DNA of 64,000 nucleotides from Hominenteromicrobium sp964531265 (GCA_964531265.1 CAZHDW010000010.1:1-64000); one strand, 5' to 3'; counted from the first letter of the stretch, positions 41,972-51,653 are shown. The notes: a model not told the origin generated them from the sequence alone. Numbers and translations: made by a program.

Positions 41972-43189
41972 TTAACGAATTGTTTGAAATTTGTTTTCAC
42001 TATTTTCTTCCTGTTTGTCACTTTCCCGGCAGCCGAAAAAGCTTTCAAAAAGATATTTGAAGGCTGAGGCAGGGCTTATCCGCTCAACCCCCTCCACGGC
42101 ATACACCTCTGTTTCGCCAAGCGTCTTGCCGTTCAGCACGGCTCTTACCATGCCTACGCTCTGCATGCTTTCTATCGGCGCCTCAAGACTCTCCGGCAGC
42201 TCAAGCTCCATTATTATCTCCGCCTTCTCCGCTGTTGAGACAAGCACGCCGGGGATTTCCTCGCATGAAAGCGCCACACTGTCCGTCATACCGCCTGTCA
42301 CAGGCATGAGCGGCAGAGTCGGCATTTCGGGATATACTGTTTTCCAATTCGAAAAGCCGTGATCCAACAGGCTTGTGGCCGCCGAGAACCTGTCACCTGT
42401 ATTTTCGGCACCGAGCACCACGCCGATGAGCGTCATGCCGTTTCTCTCGGCACACGCGGAGATACAGCTTCCAGCACCCGAGGTCGTACCGGTTTTCAGT
42501 CCCTTTATTCCGCTGTAGGTGCGTATCAGCTTATTGGTATTCACAAGCTGTGTGGCGCCGTCCCTGACATAGTCTATCCATATGAGGGTATAGTCAAATA
42601 TTCTTTCGTGCTTCATCAGCTCCCTACTCATAACCGCAACATCATATGCGCTTGTGAGATGCCCCTCCTCGTCAAGGCCGTTGCAGTTTTTAAAGACGGT
42701 ATCATTCATCCCAAGCTCCTCTGCGCGCTCATTCATACGCTGCACAAATGCATCCTCAGTGCCCGATATCGCCTCTGCAAGCACCACCGCGGCATCATTT
42801 GCACTCATCACCACGCACGCCTTTATCAGGTCATCAACGCTCATTTGCTCACCCTCCTTAAGCCATATGTCCGACCCGCCCATACCGGATGCATGAGCAG
42901 ATGCCGTCAGGATATCCTCATAGTTCAAAGCTCCGTTTTCTATCGCCTCGAAGACGAGCAGCAACGTCATCACCTTTGTTATCGATGCACACGGACGGCT
43001 TTCATGTGCGTTTTTCTCATACAGCACCTCACCCGTGTCATATTCCATCAGCAGTGCCGCTTTAGCCGGAAGCTCAAGTACCTCCGCCGCTGCCCTGTGC
43101 TGTGAAAGCGCTCCGAACACCACAGCCATTACCAGAGCATAGCACACAACGCGATGCATTATCTTTCGAAATCTCTTCGTTGGAATCAT
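41972..43189 (-). CDS. Serine-type D-Ala-D-Ala carboxypeptidase (DacF/PBP5-like)
   Basis: 405 aa from MIPTKRFRK. N-terminal signal peptide with basic n-region ending near QHRAAA. The penicillin-binding motifs are S-x-x-K (SITK), SxN (SAN in MSANDAAV) and KTG (LKTGTTSG). Trims stem pentapeptides outside the membrane; some Clostridia relatives act in spore-cortex synthesis. The C-terminal PBP5-like domain is present, but a clear amphipathic anchor is not. The start is uncertain: Met codons 8 upstream or 10 downstream also possible; none has an ideal ribosome site. Confidence 0.92.
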   Translation of the reverse strand: MIPTKRFRKIMHRVVCYALVMAVVFGALSQHRAAAEVLELPAKAALLMEYDTGEVLYEKNAHESRPCASITKVMTLLLVFEAIENGALNYEDILTASAHASGMGGSDIWLKEGEQMSVDDLIKACVVMSANDAAVVLAEAISGTEDAFVQRMNERAEELGMNDTVFKNCNGLDEEGHLTSAYDVAVMSRELMKHERIFDYTLIWIDYVRDGATQLVNTNKLIRTYSGIKGLKTGTTSGAGSCISACAERNGMTLIGVVLGAENTGDRFSAATSLLDHGFSNWKTVYPEMPTLPLMPVTGGMTDSVALSCEEIPGVLVSTAEKAEIIMELELPESLEAPIESMQSVGMVRAVLNGKTLGETEVYAVEGVERISPASAFKYLFESFFGCRESDKQEENSENKFQTIR

Positions 43190-43317
43190 CCCCTCACGCT
43201 TAATATACAGCATGTTTATGCTGGCAAAGGCACTGTGATGAGCAAAAAATTCCGACCACCGAATGCAGTACGGACAGAGCCGCACCACATTGGTAATCGG
43301 AATTCATAATCGGTTCT

Positions 43318-44817
43318 TCAGTTTTCTTCCCAGTTCATACAGCGCTCAACAGCCCTGTGCCAGCGTTTAACGGCAGCTGTCTCGTCACCGAGGTTAAGTG
43401 TCGGAGTGTATTCCTTTCTGAGCTTCCAGATAGTACTGAGCTCTTCGAGTGAATCCCATACGCCCACCGCAAGTCCTGCAAGCATGGCGGAGCCGAGTGC
43501 GGTCGTTTCAAGGCATACGGGCTGCTTTACCGTGCAGTGAAGTATATCGGACTGGTACTGCATGAGGAAGCGACTGCGCGATGCACCTCCATCAACTCTG
43601 AGCTCGGATATTCTCTGACCGCTTCCCTGCTCCATGGCATTAAAAAGGTCAAGACTTTCGTAGGCAATGCTCTCGAGCACAGCACGGCAGACATGAGCCT
43701 TGCTTGTACCGCGTGTAACACCGAGAAGCGCACCCCTCGCATACATATCCCAATACGGCGCACCGAGACCGGTAAACGCAGGAACAAATACGGCACCTGC
43801 GGTATCCTGCACTGTTTCGGCAAGCTGATCCGCCTCCTGCGGAGATTCTATCAGCCTGAGCTCATCCCTAAGCCATTTGAGCGCCGAGCCTGCATTAAAT
43901 GCACTGCCCTCCAGGGCATAGGTGACCTTTCCGTTTATCTTCCAGCCAACCGTTGTCAGAAGTCCCTTATCGGACTCTACAGGCGTTTCTCCGGTATTCA
44001 TAAGCACAAAGCATCCCGTACCATATGTGTTCTTCGCCATTCCCTTTTTAAAGCAGCACTGGCCGAAAAGCGCCGCGTGCTGATCTCCTGCGATACCGGC
44101 AATCGGAATCTTGCGGCCGAATATGGAATCCGCACAATAGCCAACCACCTCGGAGGACTCCACCACCCTCGGCAGCGCACTTGACGGCACACCGAAAATA
44201 CCCATGAGCTTTTCATCCCATTGCAGCTTATGTATATCAAACAGCATGGTTCTCGACGCATTTGTTACGTCCGTAACATAGCTTGCTCCCTCCGTAAGGC
44301 AATAGACGAGCCATGTGTCTATAGTGCCGAAGCGCAATCTTCCGCACTGTGCCAGCTCCCCGGCACGCGGAACATTATCGAGTATCCACTTCATCTTTGT
44401 TCCGGAGAAATACGGGTCGATTATCAGACCGGTAGTACTGCGAATATACTCCTCGTGCCCCTCGGCCTTCAGCCATTCGCATATCGGAGCTGTTCGGCGG
44501 CACTGCCAAACAATGGCATTGCATATCGGAATACCCGTGGCGCTGTCCCAGGCAACAGTAGTCTCACGCTGATTTGTGATACTTATCGCCGCTATGTCAT
44601 CGGGCTTTATTCCTGCATCCGCAACAGCCTGACGCATAGCATAAAGCTGTGTCTGCAATATCTCCACTGCATCATGCTCCACATAGCCGGGCTTCGGGTA
44701 TATCTGTGTGAATTCCCTCTGCCCCATTCCGGCCACTCCGCCCATTGCATCGAACAGTACGGCTCTTGAGCTCGTAGTACCCTGATCCAACGAGAGAATG
44801 TATTTTCCGATCTTCAT
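43318..44817 (-). CDS. glpK: Glycerol kinase
   Basis: 499 aa, typical length. Phosphorylates glycerol to glycerol-3-phosphate. Motifs: LSLDQGTTSSRAVLFD at the start, ITNQRETTVAWD near 79, and GDQHAALFGQCCFKKGMAKNTYG near 240; the late DGGASRSRFLMQ is the adenosine-site signature. GGAGGAGCG precedes the ATG. It follows the unknown 172-aa gene by 12 bases. Its product can feed PlsY. Confidence 0.98.
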   Translation of the reverse strand: MKIGKYILSLDQGTTSSRAVLFDAMGGVAGMGQREFTQIYPKPGYVEHDAVEILQTQLYAMRQAVADAGIKPDDIAAISITNQRETTVAWDSATGIPICNAIVWQCRRTAPICEWLKAEGHEEYIRSTTGLIIDPYFSGTKMKWILDNVPRAGELAQCGRLRFGTIDTWLVYCLTEGASYVTDVTNASRTMLFDIHKLQWDEKLMGIFGVPSSALPRVVESSEVVGYCADSIFGRKIPIAGIAGDQHAALFGQCCFKKGMAKNTYGTGCFVLMNTGETPVESDKGLLTTVGWKINGKVTYALEGSAFNAGSALKWLRDELRLIESPQEADQLAETVQDTAGAVFVPAFTGLGAPYWDMYARGALLGVTRGTSKAHVCRAVLESIAYESLDLFNAMEQGSGQRISELRVDGGASRSRFLMQYQSDILHCTVKQPVCLETTALGSAMLAGLAVGVWDSLEELSTIWKLRKEYTPTLNLGDETAAVKRWHRAVERCMNWEEN

Positions 44818-44829
44818 TATCGCTCCTCC

Positions 44830-45348
44830 TTATCTTCTGAAATGATTGAAAAAGCTTTCCTTCCAGTCCTCCTGCTCACGAGTACCCTTTATCGTCTTGC
44901 AGAACACGACCCAGCGCGGATCGATATACTCGAGTATCGCCTGCGGCACCCTGTACTTTGACAGCGGACGCTGATCGCAAAGATCCTCGATAAGCCTCTT
45001 GTGCTGAGCTGCGTTTATCTCCTCCGCTCCGACGATTATCGTACGGTAGTCATTAGGCTTTGTATATTTGCAGTTCTGCATAAAATCTGCCCAGACGCTG
45101 TACTCGGTCAATCGGACATATTCATTCGGAACATTCAGTCTTATGCGCACGGCACCGGAAACTCTGCCGCCGGTGTTCTGCTTTCTTCCCGCAACCACTC
45201 CGAAAACAGGGCATTCGCAGTGAAGCCCGAGCATATCGATGAGTGCAGCATACTCCTTTTTAAACGAAATACTCGGATATGCACGGTATATCTTACCGCT
45301 TTTCAGTATGCGCATGACTGCTGTTGATTGGTAGGTATCAATTATCAT
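44830..45348 (-). CDS. Unknown 172-aa protein between an ADP-ribosylglycohydrolase and glpK
   Basis: 172 aa, soluble, no signal peptide or membrane segment. Starts MIIDTYQSTAVMRILKSGKIYR, then FKKEYAALIDMLGL, VWADFM, and a W-rich end. The opening (query-like TYQS, L-x-x-G-x-x-YRA) faintly recalls small ADP-ribosyltransferase-fold families such as DUF3841, but I cannot confirm this. AGGGG lies before the ATG. It follows the ADP-ribosylglycohydrolase gene by 52 bases and precedes glpK by 12, so all three are probably one transcript. Confidence 0.75.
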   Translation of the reverse strand: MIIDTYQSTAVMRILKSGKIYRAYPSISFKKEYAALIDMLGLHCECPVFGVVAGRKQNTGGRVSGAVRIRLNVPNEYVRLTEYSVWADFMQNCKYTKPNDYRTIIVGAEEINAAQHKRLIEDLCDQRPLSKYRVPQAILEYIDPRWVVFCKTIKGTREQEDWKESFFNHFRR

Positions 45349-45400
45349 ATATTTCCCCTGCCGCTTAAACGGCTGATCTGTTTGTTAGGCTATTACTGAA

Positions 45401-46201
45401 TTACTTTTTTCCGTTCGGCTGCATTGCAAGGTCAAACAGGAAGGTATCGAATTTATCGTGGTCATTCGGCTTTACGAGGTAACGGCGCAGTACCGCCTCG
45501 GCATCTGGAATCGTCTTCTTGTAGTATGCCTCTGCCATGCCTCCGGCTATGCACGCTACGGTATCGGTATCGCATTTCACACTGAAAACATTGCGTATAC
45601 AGCTTTCCCAATCCTCGCTCTCATAAAAGCATCTGAAGGCAAGAGGCATAGTGCCCTGAGCCGTGGCATCGAACTTTCCCGTCGGCCTGTAAGCCCAGAG
45701 GGGCTTGTCCGTTACATAGCCGAAATTCTTGTGAAAATATTTTTTCAGCGCTTTTTTGCTTTCACCCTGACGTGCCAGAAAAATGACCCCGGCAGTGCTA
45801 ACCGCACCCTTTATTCCCTCTTCGTGGTTATGTGTGCACATTGAGCTGTCCCTTGCGGCGGCCTCAACCTCTTCAAGAGTATCGAAGTGGTACGGAATAT
45901 AGCTGACGCGCATTGCAGCGCCGTTTCCAAAGCTTCCATACCCCTTCTGGCAGTACCCGTCCAGCCATTTCTGGAACATAGTGCCGTAGCCCACACGCCT
46001 GTACATGCGCCCGAATTTGCCGTATGCGCAGGAATACGATACGTTATTGAGAAGTGCATATTTAGTTGCAAGCGTCAACACGGTATCATCGGTATACGCA
46101 CACCCGGCGCCGAATAAGCTGACCGTTCTGTGGTCAAAGCCGCAGGGCTTGCTGAATTCATACCGTGACCCGGCTATATCACCCAAAATTGAACCGATCA
46201 T
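45401..46201 (-). CDS. ADP-ribosylglycohydrolase family protein
   Basis: 266 aa, all-helical DraG/ARH fold. Opening GSILGDIAGSRYEF, metal motif YTDDT (37-40), SFGNGAAMRV near 92 and the second metal-binding set CDTDTVACIAGGMAEAYY near 210. These enzymes remove ADP-ribose from proteins, nucleic acids or small molecules. GGAGGTCAGC precedes the ATG. It has its own promoter and heads the operon with the unknown protein and glpK. Confidence 0.92.
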   Translation of the reverse strand: MIGSILGDIAGSRYEFSKPCGFDHRTVSLFGAGCAYTDDTVLTLATKYALLNNVSYSCAYGKFGRMYRRVGYGTMFQKWLDGYCQKGYGSFGNGAAMRVSYIPYHFDTLEEVEAAARDSSMCTHNHEEGIKGAVSTAGVIFLARQGESKKALKKYFHKNFGYVTDKPLWAYRPTGKFDATAQGTMPLAFRCFYESEDWESCIRNVFSVKCDTDTVACIAGGMAEAYYKKTIPDAEAVLRRYLVKPNDHDKFDTFLFDLAMQPNGKK

Positions 46202-46229
46202 GCTGACCTCCGTTTTTTGAATATGTACC

Positions 46230-46258
46230 AGTATACCACACCTTTTTTTGTTTTTCTA
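46230..46258 (-). promoter_or_regulatory. Promoter of the ADP-ribosylglycohydrolase operon
   Basis: Minus-strand boxes TAGAAA (46253-46258) and TATACT (46230-46235), 17-base spacer, extended -10 (TGG). The -35 is weak. Confidence 0.5.
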
Positions 46259-46300
46259 CCGCTTTTAGGTGCCTTTCCAAGTTTTTACAAAAAGCGAAAC

Positions 46301-46349
46301 AAAAAAAGAGCCGGCGCGCCGGGGTAGAAAACCCATGCACGTCAGCTCT
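46301..46349 (-). terminator. Terminator of the MATE-mgtC unit
   Basis: On the minus strand, AGAGC pairs with GCTCT and several G-C rich inner pairs follow (46308-46346), then seven T. The inner stem has mismatches, but the T tract is clear. Confidence 0.7.
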
Positions 46350-46355
46350 TGTCAT

Positions 46356-47018
46356 TTATTCATCGTCGCATCTCTCTATTGCCGTGATATACGGATTCTC
46401 ATGCATGATCTCGCTGAGCTTTTTGGACGAGAATTCCTTATCGGTGAACAGTGTGGCGGAATAGGCTATTCCCTCCGGCGTCTGCTTCATAATAAGGCTC
46501 TGGAAATGCTCCGTCTCTAATATTTCCTTCACACTGTCGGTATCGCCGTTCTCCATGAAGTCGACATGGAGAAGATACGACCTCCTTGTGCGGAAAATTC
46601 TGAGATCAAGATGCAAAATGCACTGCACAAATATCAGCATAACGGCACTGCCGACAGCGGCTATGTACATCTTGGCACCGGCAGCCATGCCTACACCTGC
46701 TGTTGCCCACACGCCTGCGGCAGTTGTAAGACCGTGAATCTGATTCTTACGGTAAACGATTATGCCTGCGCCGAGAAAGCCGATACCGGATACTATCTGT
46801 GAAGCGATACGGGACGCATCAAAATCCACGGCATCCGAAAAGCCGTATTTCGAAAGCGCCGTCATCAGTGCCGCACCGGCACAAACTATCGTGTGCGTGC
46901 GTATACCGGCCTCCTTTGCCCTGCACTTTCTCTCAAAGCCTATCGCAAAGCCGAGTAAAACAGCCACTGCAATACTTATCAAAACATCTATCTCATCGCG
47001 AAATGCTTCAATTGGCAT
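46356..47018 (-). CDS. MgtC/SapB family membrane protein
   Basis: 220 aa with about five hydrophobic helices in the first 130 residues (LLGFAIGFERKCRAKEAGIRTHTIVCAGAALMT is the hallmark), then a soluble ACT-like C-terminal part. MgtC proteins affect Mg2+ homeostasis and virulence in some bacteria; SapB-like members are broadly distributed. It follows a MATE gene by 35 bases. AGAGGTG precedes the ATG. Confidence 0.93.
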   Translation of the reverse strand: MPIEAFRDEIDVLISIAVAVLLGFAIGFERKCRAKEAGIRTHTIVCAGAALMTALSKYGFSDAVDFDASRIASQIVSGIGFLGAGIIVYRKNQIHGLTTAAGVWATAGVGMAAGAKMYIAAVGSAVMLIFVQCILHLDLRIFRTRRSYLLHVDFMENGDTDSVKEILETEHFQSLIMKQTPEGIAYSATLFTDKEFSSKKLSEIMHENPYITAIERCDDE

Positions 47019-47053
47019 TTTGTCACCTCTAAAACAAGCTATTGATAATCTAT

Positions 47054-48466
47054 TCAGTCGTCAAGCTCGGCATTCTTCGTCGCTTCAAGCCGCTTCATCT
47101 GCCTCCACACCGTGCAAAGCATCGTTATATAGCATGCACCGCCGCCGATAAAGTTCGATATTGCCTCGGCCAAGAAAACTCCGTTAACGCCGAGGGACGG
47201 TATACGCGGAAGTATGAGCGTGAGCGGAATGACTATGAACACCTTGCGAAGCAGCGAAAAGAATATCGCCTGCTTTGCACGTCCGAGTGCCTGTACGACC
47301 GTCTGTCCGGCCATTTGCAGGCTCATCATAAAGCAACCGAAGAAATAGATAAACATGGATGACGTGCAGGTCTCGACAAGGGACGGATCATCATTGAACA
47401 TACGTATGAAGAAATGTGGAAAAAGCATGAGCAGCAGCCAGATCACCAGCATATACGACACACATACTATGGTCACAAATACAATTGCGGAGCGAACTCG
47501 CCCGTATTTTTCCGCACCGTAATTGAAGCCTATCACCGGGTTCGCGGCACTTGTAACGCCGTTTACGGGCGCATAGGTTATCTCTCTTATCGAGTTGATG
47601 ACCGTCATGACCGCAACATAGAGGTCTCCGCCGAACTGCGACAGCATGGCATTACAGACCATCTGCGTGGCGCTCGTTGTAAAGCCCATGATAAATCCGG
47701 CAATACCGAGCGAGACAATCTCCGACACAAGCTTCCAATCCGGCAGCATACGCTTGAAATCAAGCTTAAACTGCGTTTTTCGACCACTGAGGAAGATCAC
47801 GACCCACAGCGCGGAAACAAACTGTGAAATAACCGTGGCCGCAGCCGCACCCTTAACGCCCATATTGAAAACAAAAATGAACAGAGGATCGAGCACCAGG
47901 TTCAGCACAGCGCCAATCAGCACGGTCATCATTCCCTTGTTTGCAAAGCCCTGAGCCGTGATAAAACCGTTCATGCCGAGGGATATCATGACAAAAACCG
48001 TACCGAACATGTATATTGTTATGTAGTCATTGGCATATCCGTATGTAACGTCGCTTGCACCGAAAAGATACAAAAACGGCTTCTTTATAAGCAAAACAAC
48101 AACTGTGAGCGCAATACCGACTGCACACAGCATAAAGAAGGTATTATTCATCACCTTTGAAGCACGCTCGGTCTGAGCGCTGTCCTTTTCGGAGCTTGCG
48201 GCACCGCGAGCCATTGAGAACAGCGGCACACCGCCGGAGCCGAAAAGATTGGCAAATGCATTTATTATGAGCAGTATCGGAAAGGTAACGCCCACACCCG
48301 TCAGTGCATTTACCGAAGCGTCCGGAATTCTGCCTATGAACATTCTGTCCACGACATTATACAGCACATGCACAAGCTGAGCTACAACCATCGGCACAGC
48401 CTGCTTTAATATCGTCACCCATACCTTACCCTTTGAAAAATCACCGCCGGACTTCAAAACATTCAC
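47054..48466 (-). CDS. MATE-family efflux transporter
   Basis: 470 aa, about twelve membrane segments. Pattern VPMVVAQLVHVLYNVVDRMFIGRIPD near 18 and the second-half FTTSATQMVCNAMLSQFGGD are typical of MatE. The first codon is GTG at 48466; a TTG three codons later has better spacing to the GAGG site and may be the true start. It differs from the MATE gene at 27 kb in subgroup. Probably co-transcribed with mgtC. Confidence 0.92.
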   Translation of the reverse strand: MNVLKSGGDFSKGKVWVTILKQAVPMVVAQLVHVLYNVVDRMFIGRIPDASVNALTGVGVTFPILLIINAFANLFGSGGVPLFSMARGAASSEKDSAQTERASKVMNNTFFMLCAVGIALTVVVLLIKKPFLYLFGASDVTYGYANDYITIYMFGTVFVMISLGMNGFITAQGFANKGMMTVLIGAVLNLVLDPLFIFVFNMGVKGAAAATVISQFVSALWVVIFLSGRKTQFKLDFKRMLPDWKLVSEIVSLGIAGFIMGFTTSATQMVCNAMLSQFGGDLYVAVMTVINSIREITYAPVNGVTSAANPVIGFNYGAEKYGRVRSAIVFVTIVCVSYMLVIWLLLMLFPHFFIRMFNDDPSLVETCTSSMFIYFFGCFMMSLQMAGQTVVQALGRAKQAIFFSLLRKVFIVIPLTLILPRIPSLGVNGVFLAEAISNFIGGGACYITMLCTVWRQMKRLEATKNAELDD

Positions 48467-48539
48467 CCTCTTGAAAAATTCTGTTCGTACATGTCGTTTT
48501 CAGCCTGATACGGCATTTTTCGCTGAATTACGACTACTA

Positions 48540-48568
48540 ATTGTACAGCTTTTTTATCGATTTGTAAA
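48540..48568 (-). promoter_or_regulatory. Promoter of the MATE-mgtC unit
   Basis: Minus-strand boxes TTTACA (48563-48568) and TACAAT (48540-48545), 17-base spacer, immediately after the terminator of the upstream operon. Confidence 0.65.
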
Positions 48569-48572
48569 TATC

Positions 48573-48604
48573 AAAAAAAGCCGCATCGCTGAGCGAAAAC
48601 GGCT
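48573..48604 (-). terminator. Terminator of the M42-GNAT-lyase operon
   Basis: Stem AGCCG/CGGCT with an inner TCGC/GCGA helix, followed by seven T on the minus strand, 13 bases after the lyase stop codon. Confidence 0.85.
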
Positions 48605-48616
48605 CTCAAAGATTTA

Positions 48617-49885
48617 TCAAAAATTAATAAAGCCCGCCTTGAACATGGACTGAGCTGCAAGGATAGCACCGAGGCGGCCGGAATTAAAGTTAACTCCGCC
48701 CTGCATCCATGCGGCATACGGCTCTCTGAGCGGAGCATCCGCGGAAAGCTCTATGGATGAGCCAAAGGTGAACGAACCGGAGGCCATGATGATCTCCGAA
48801 TCATAGCCGGGCATCGGTGACGGCTCGGGCACAACAAAGGAATCCACCGGAGCACCCTGCTGAACGCCCTGAACGAATGCGATAAGTGCATCGCGCTCTC
48901 TGAGCTTTACGGCCTGGATTATATCCGCTCTCGGCTCATCATAGCGCGGTGTCACGTCATAGCCGAAGCTTTCGAACAGCGCCGCTGTGAACACAGCCGT
49001 TTTAAGTGCCTCACCGGTGACATTTGGAGCATGGAAGGTACCCATAAAGAGCTCCCTGTTGTTGCCGAGCGTACAGCCTATCTCCCTGCCCGTGCCGGGA
49101 GTTGTAAGGCGATATGCGCACATCTCAACAAGGTCATGTCTGCCGGCAATATAGCCGCCGGTGGGAGCAATTCCGCCGCCCGGATTCTTTATGAGAGAGC
49201 CTGCCATGAGGTCTGCACCGACCGCTGTGGGCTCATACTTCTCCACATATTCGCCGTAGCAGTTATCTACCATGACGATGCACTTGGGCGCCTTCCTCTT
49301 CACGATATCGACTATTCTGCCGATCTCCTTAACGCTGAGAGAGGGACGCAGGCTGTAGCCGCGTGAACGCTGGATATATGCCATTTTGTGCTGCGGAGTG
49401 ATTCTCTCTGCTATTGCCTCATAGTCCGGAGTGCCGTCCGGCATGAGATCCACCTGCTCATAATTAATGCCGTACTCCTTGAGGGAGCCGCAGCCGTCAC
49501 CGGTAAGTCCGATAACGCCCTGAAGCGTATCATACGGCATTCCTGTAACGCTCAGCATTGTATCGCCGGGTCTGAGAACACCGAAGAGTGCAACTGTCAG
49601 GGTATGGGTTCCGCTGACAAAATTATATCTGCAAAGTGCATCCTCCGCGCCGAGAGCATAGGCATACACCGCGTCGAGAACGTCACGTCCGCGGTCGCCG
49701 TAACCGTAACCGGTCGTTGCGACAAAGTGACTCTCGCTGACTCCCGCATTCATAAATGCAGCCTGCATCTTTTCCTGATTATATCTCTGTATATCGGAAA
49801 TACGCGCAAGGTACGGTGCAGCCTTTTCCTCGGCCTGCTCAGCCGCACGCAAAATGCGCTCGTCTATCTTAAAAAAATCGTACAT
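48617..49885 (-). CDS. Methionine gamma-lyase-like PLP enzyme (aluminium-resistance family)
   Basis: 422 aa fold-type I PLP enzyme of the family long called aluminium resistance protein. The PLP lysine is in GSLIKNPGGGIAPTGGYI and the PLP Asp in MVDNCYGEYVE. The N-terminal GYGYGDRGRDVLDAVYA and RYNFVSGTHTLTVALFG are family hallmarks. It probably breaks down a sulfur amino acid, but the substrate is not proven. It is the last gene of an operon with two M42 peptidases and a GNAT. Confidence 0.92.
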   Translation of the reverse strand: MYDFFKIDERILRAAEQAEEKAAPYLARISDIQRYNQEKMQAAFMNAGVSESHFVATTGYGYGDRGRDVLDAVYAYALGAEDALCRYNFVSGTHTLTVALFGVLRPGDTMLSVTGMPYDTLQGVIGLTGDGCGSLKEYGINYEQVDLMPDGTPDYEAIAERITPQHKMAYIQRSRGYSLRPSLSVKEIGRIVDIVKRKAPKCIVMVDNCYGEYVEKYEPTAVGADLMAGSLIKNPGGGIAPTGGYIAGRHDLVEMCAYRLTTPGTGREIGCTLGNNRELFMGTFHAPNVTGEALKTAVFTAALFESFGYDVTPRYDEPRADIIQAVKLRERDALIAFVQGVQQGAPVDSFVVPEPSPMPGYDSEIIMASGSFTFGSSIELSADAPLREPYAAWMQGGVNFNSGRLGAILAAQSMFKAGFINF

Positions 49886-49906
49886 AAATAAATACTCCGT
49901 AATCTT

Positions 49907-50620
49907 TTATTTCAGAGCCCCCGTGCACCATATTCCGCAATCGGAATAGCCCATGGAGGCATAAAATTCTTCATTTTCGTTTTCCGCACGCAAAAGATAT
50001 ATGCGCCCACAGAGCTTACTCTCCATGAGTGCCGTTATACGCGTGCCGAAGCCCATTCTTCTGTATTCCGGGCGCACAGCAACCGCTGTTATCAGCGAGC
50101 ACGCCTCTCCGCGCTGCGCAAAGCCCACTGCGGCAGTATCGCCGCTGTCGGATGTCAAGCCCACAGCCACGGCGGTATTATGCCTTGTTCTGTGCGATGC
50201 ATCGAGATAGAACGGCTCGAATTCGCCAACCATTTCGCAGGCGTTCAGAACATTGTAGAGTTTCTTCATCGAAACATCCGCTTTTTCCGTTTGAGTCTCT
50301 TCGTCCGGGACATCCTTGAACATGATTACACCGCGCTGCTCACATTTCAATTCGAGCAGCACGGCGTTTTCAGCAGAGCATATCACCTGCTCCGCCCCTA
50401 TCGCATGTACAAAGGCACGTGCCTCCTGCGCATCCGTTATCGTGCCGCATATGCACATCACGGAATCAAGCTTGCTGTAGGCCGCACCCTCATCCGTCCA
50501 GAACTGCGCAAAGGGCCTTTCGAGGCCATATGCGTTCGCGGCGGATAATATCTGACATCCGAACGGTGAATCCGTGCAGAGCTTACGCAGTACACGGATA
50601 TCCTCCGCAATACATATCAT
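49907..50620 (-). CDS. GNAT-family N-acetyltransferase
   Basis: 237 aa. The C-terminal half is the GNAT domain: VAVRPEYRRMGFGTRITALM supplies the acetyl-CoA loop RxxGxG near 195, and FYASMGYSDCGIW ends it. The N-terminal half is family-specific with no recognised function. Its ATG overlaps the stop of the upstream M42 gene (TAATG). Substrate unknown; amino acid or peptide fits the operon. Confidence 0.9.
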   Translation of the reverse strand: MICIAEDIRVLRKLCTDSPFGCQILSAANAYGLERPFAQFWTDEGAAYSKLDSVMCICGTITDAQEARAFVHAIGAEQVICSAENAVLLELKCEQRGVIMFKDVPDEETQTEKADVSMKKLYNVLNACEMVGEFEPFYLDASHRTRHNTAVAVGLTSDSGDTAAVGFAQRGEACSLITAVAVRPEYRRMGFGTRITALMESKLCGRIYLLRAENENEEFYASMGYSDCGIWCTGALK

Positions 50621-51648
50621 TAAAGCTTACCGCCGGCGATCTCAGCCGCAAGCTTTGCCGTAAGGCGCACTGTGGCTTCGATATCGCTCTCCGCAGTCAT
50701 AGCCACAGGGCCGTGGATATACCTGCACGGAACGGACAGAGTAAGCGTTCTGACACCGTTTTTGGACGTATGTATAACACCTGCATCGTTTGAGCCGGCG
50801 CTTGCGGTCTTAGGCTGGCAGGGAATGTCGTTCTCTCGGCCTATCTCAAGAGCGCGCTTGAAGAATGCACGGTCATAGATAGTAGTTCTGTCCATAAAGG
50901 AGACCACCGCACCCTTATTCATCCTGCAAACAGTGTCGAGCGGTGCTGCTCCGGCGATATCACCGGCGGTAGTGCCCTCGATAACGATCGCCGCATCGGG
51001 CTCAACTATGTATGCAGCGGTTCCCGCACCGCGCATACCGATCTCCTCCTGAACGGAGAAAACAAAGTATGTATCGTATTCGGGTTCTTCCTTGATGAGC
51101 TCAAGGAGCACAAAGCAGCCGGAGCGGTCATCCAGAGCCTTTGCCTTTACAGTGCCATGGGAAGCCTCAAAGAACGGTACAAAGCAGGCATTGTCGCCTA
51201 TCTGAACGTATTTCTCGGCCTCTTCACGAGAGGATGCACCGATATCTATAGCAAGCTGATCTATCGGAACAGCCTTTTCGCGCTCGTCACCGCCCATGAG
51301 ATGCACGGGCTTCGCACAGATAACGCCGGGGATAACTCCGTTGACCAGAACGCTTCTGCCCGAAAGCACCTCTGCGTTTATTCCGCCGACCGTGCTGAAC
51401 TTCAAGAAGCCCTCTCCGGTTATATTATTGATGACAAAGCCGACCTCGTCCATGTGTGCGCAGAGCATGACCTTCTTTACAGCGCCGTTCTTACCCTTGC
51501 GAAGAGCAATAACATTGCCGAGCGGAGTGACCTCCACAGTATCTGCATAGGGCTTGATCTCTTCCAGAATTATATCGCGTACTGCGTCTTCCTCACCGGA
51601 AACACCTGTCGCGAGGCAGAGCTTTTTAAGGAGTTCAATATTTTTCAT
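50620..51648 (-). CDS. M42-family metallo-aminopeptidase (first paralogue)
   Basis: 342 aa from MKNIELLKK, with AGGAGG ten bases upstream. Dinuclear zinc ligands: His in CAHMDEVG, bridging Asp in DDRSGC, general base and ligand Glu pair in QEEIGMRG, and His in YIHGP. Where many relatives have Asp it reads Glu in VIEGTTAGD, as in one subgroup. TET-like dodecamers in this family chop peptides of various length in the cytoplasm. The gene overlaps neither but nearly touches the upstream M42 gene. Confidence 0.94.
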   Translation of the reverse strand: MKNIELLKKLCLATGVSGEEDAVRDIILEEIKPYADTVEVTPLGNVIALRKGKNGAVKKVMLCAHMDEVGFVINNITGEGFLKFSTVGGINAEVLSGRSVLVNGVIPGVICAKPVHLMGGDEREKAVPIDQLAIDIGASSREEAEKYVQIGDNACFVPFFEASHGTVKAKALDDRSGCFVLLELIKEEPEYDTYFVFSVQEEIGMRGAGTAAYIVEPDAAIVIEGTTAGDIAGAAPLDTVCRMNKGAVVSFMDRTTIYDRAFFKRALEIGRENDIPCQPKTASAGSNDAGVIHTSKNGVRTLTLSVPCRYIHGPVAMTAESDIEATVRLTAKLAAEIAGGKL

Positions 51649-51653
51649 AATAA

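Noticed and set aside
43211..43226. CAGCAT-gttt-ATGCTG inverted repeat before dacF
   Set aside because: Six-pair hairpin without T tract or clear promoter relation; too little to call an operator.
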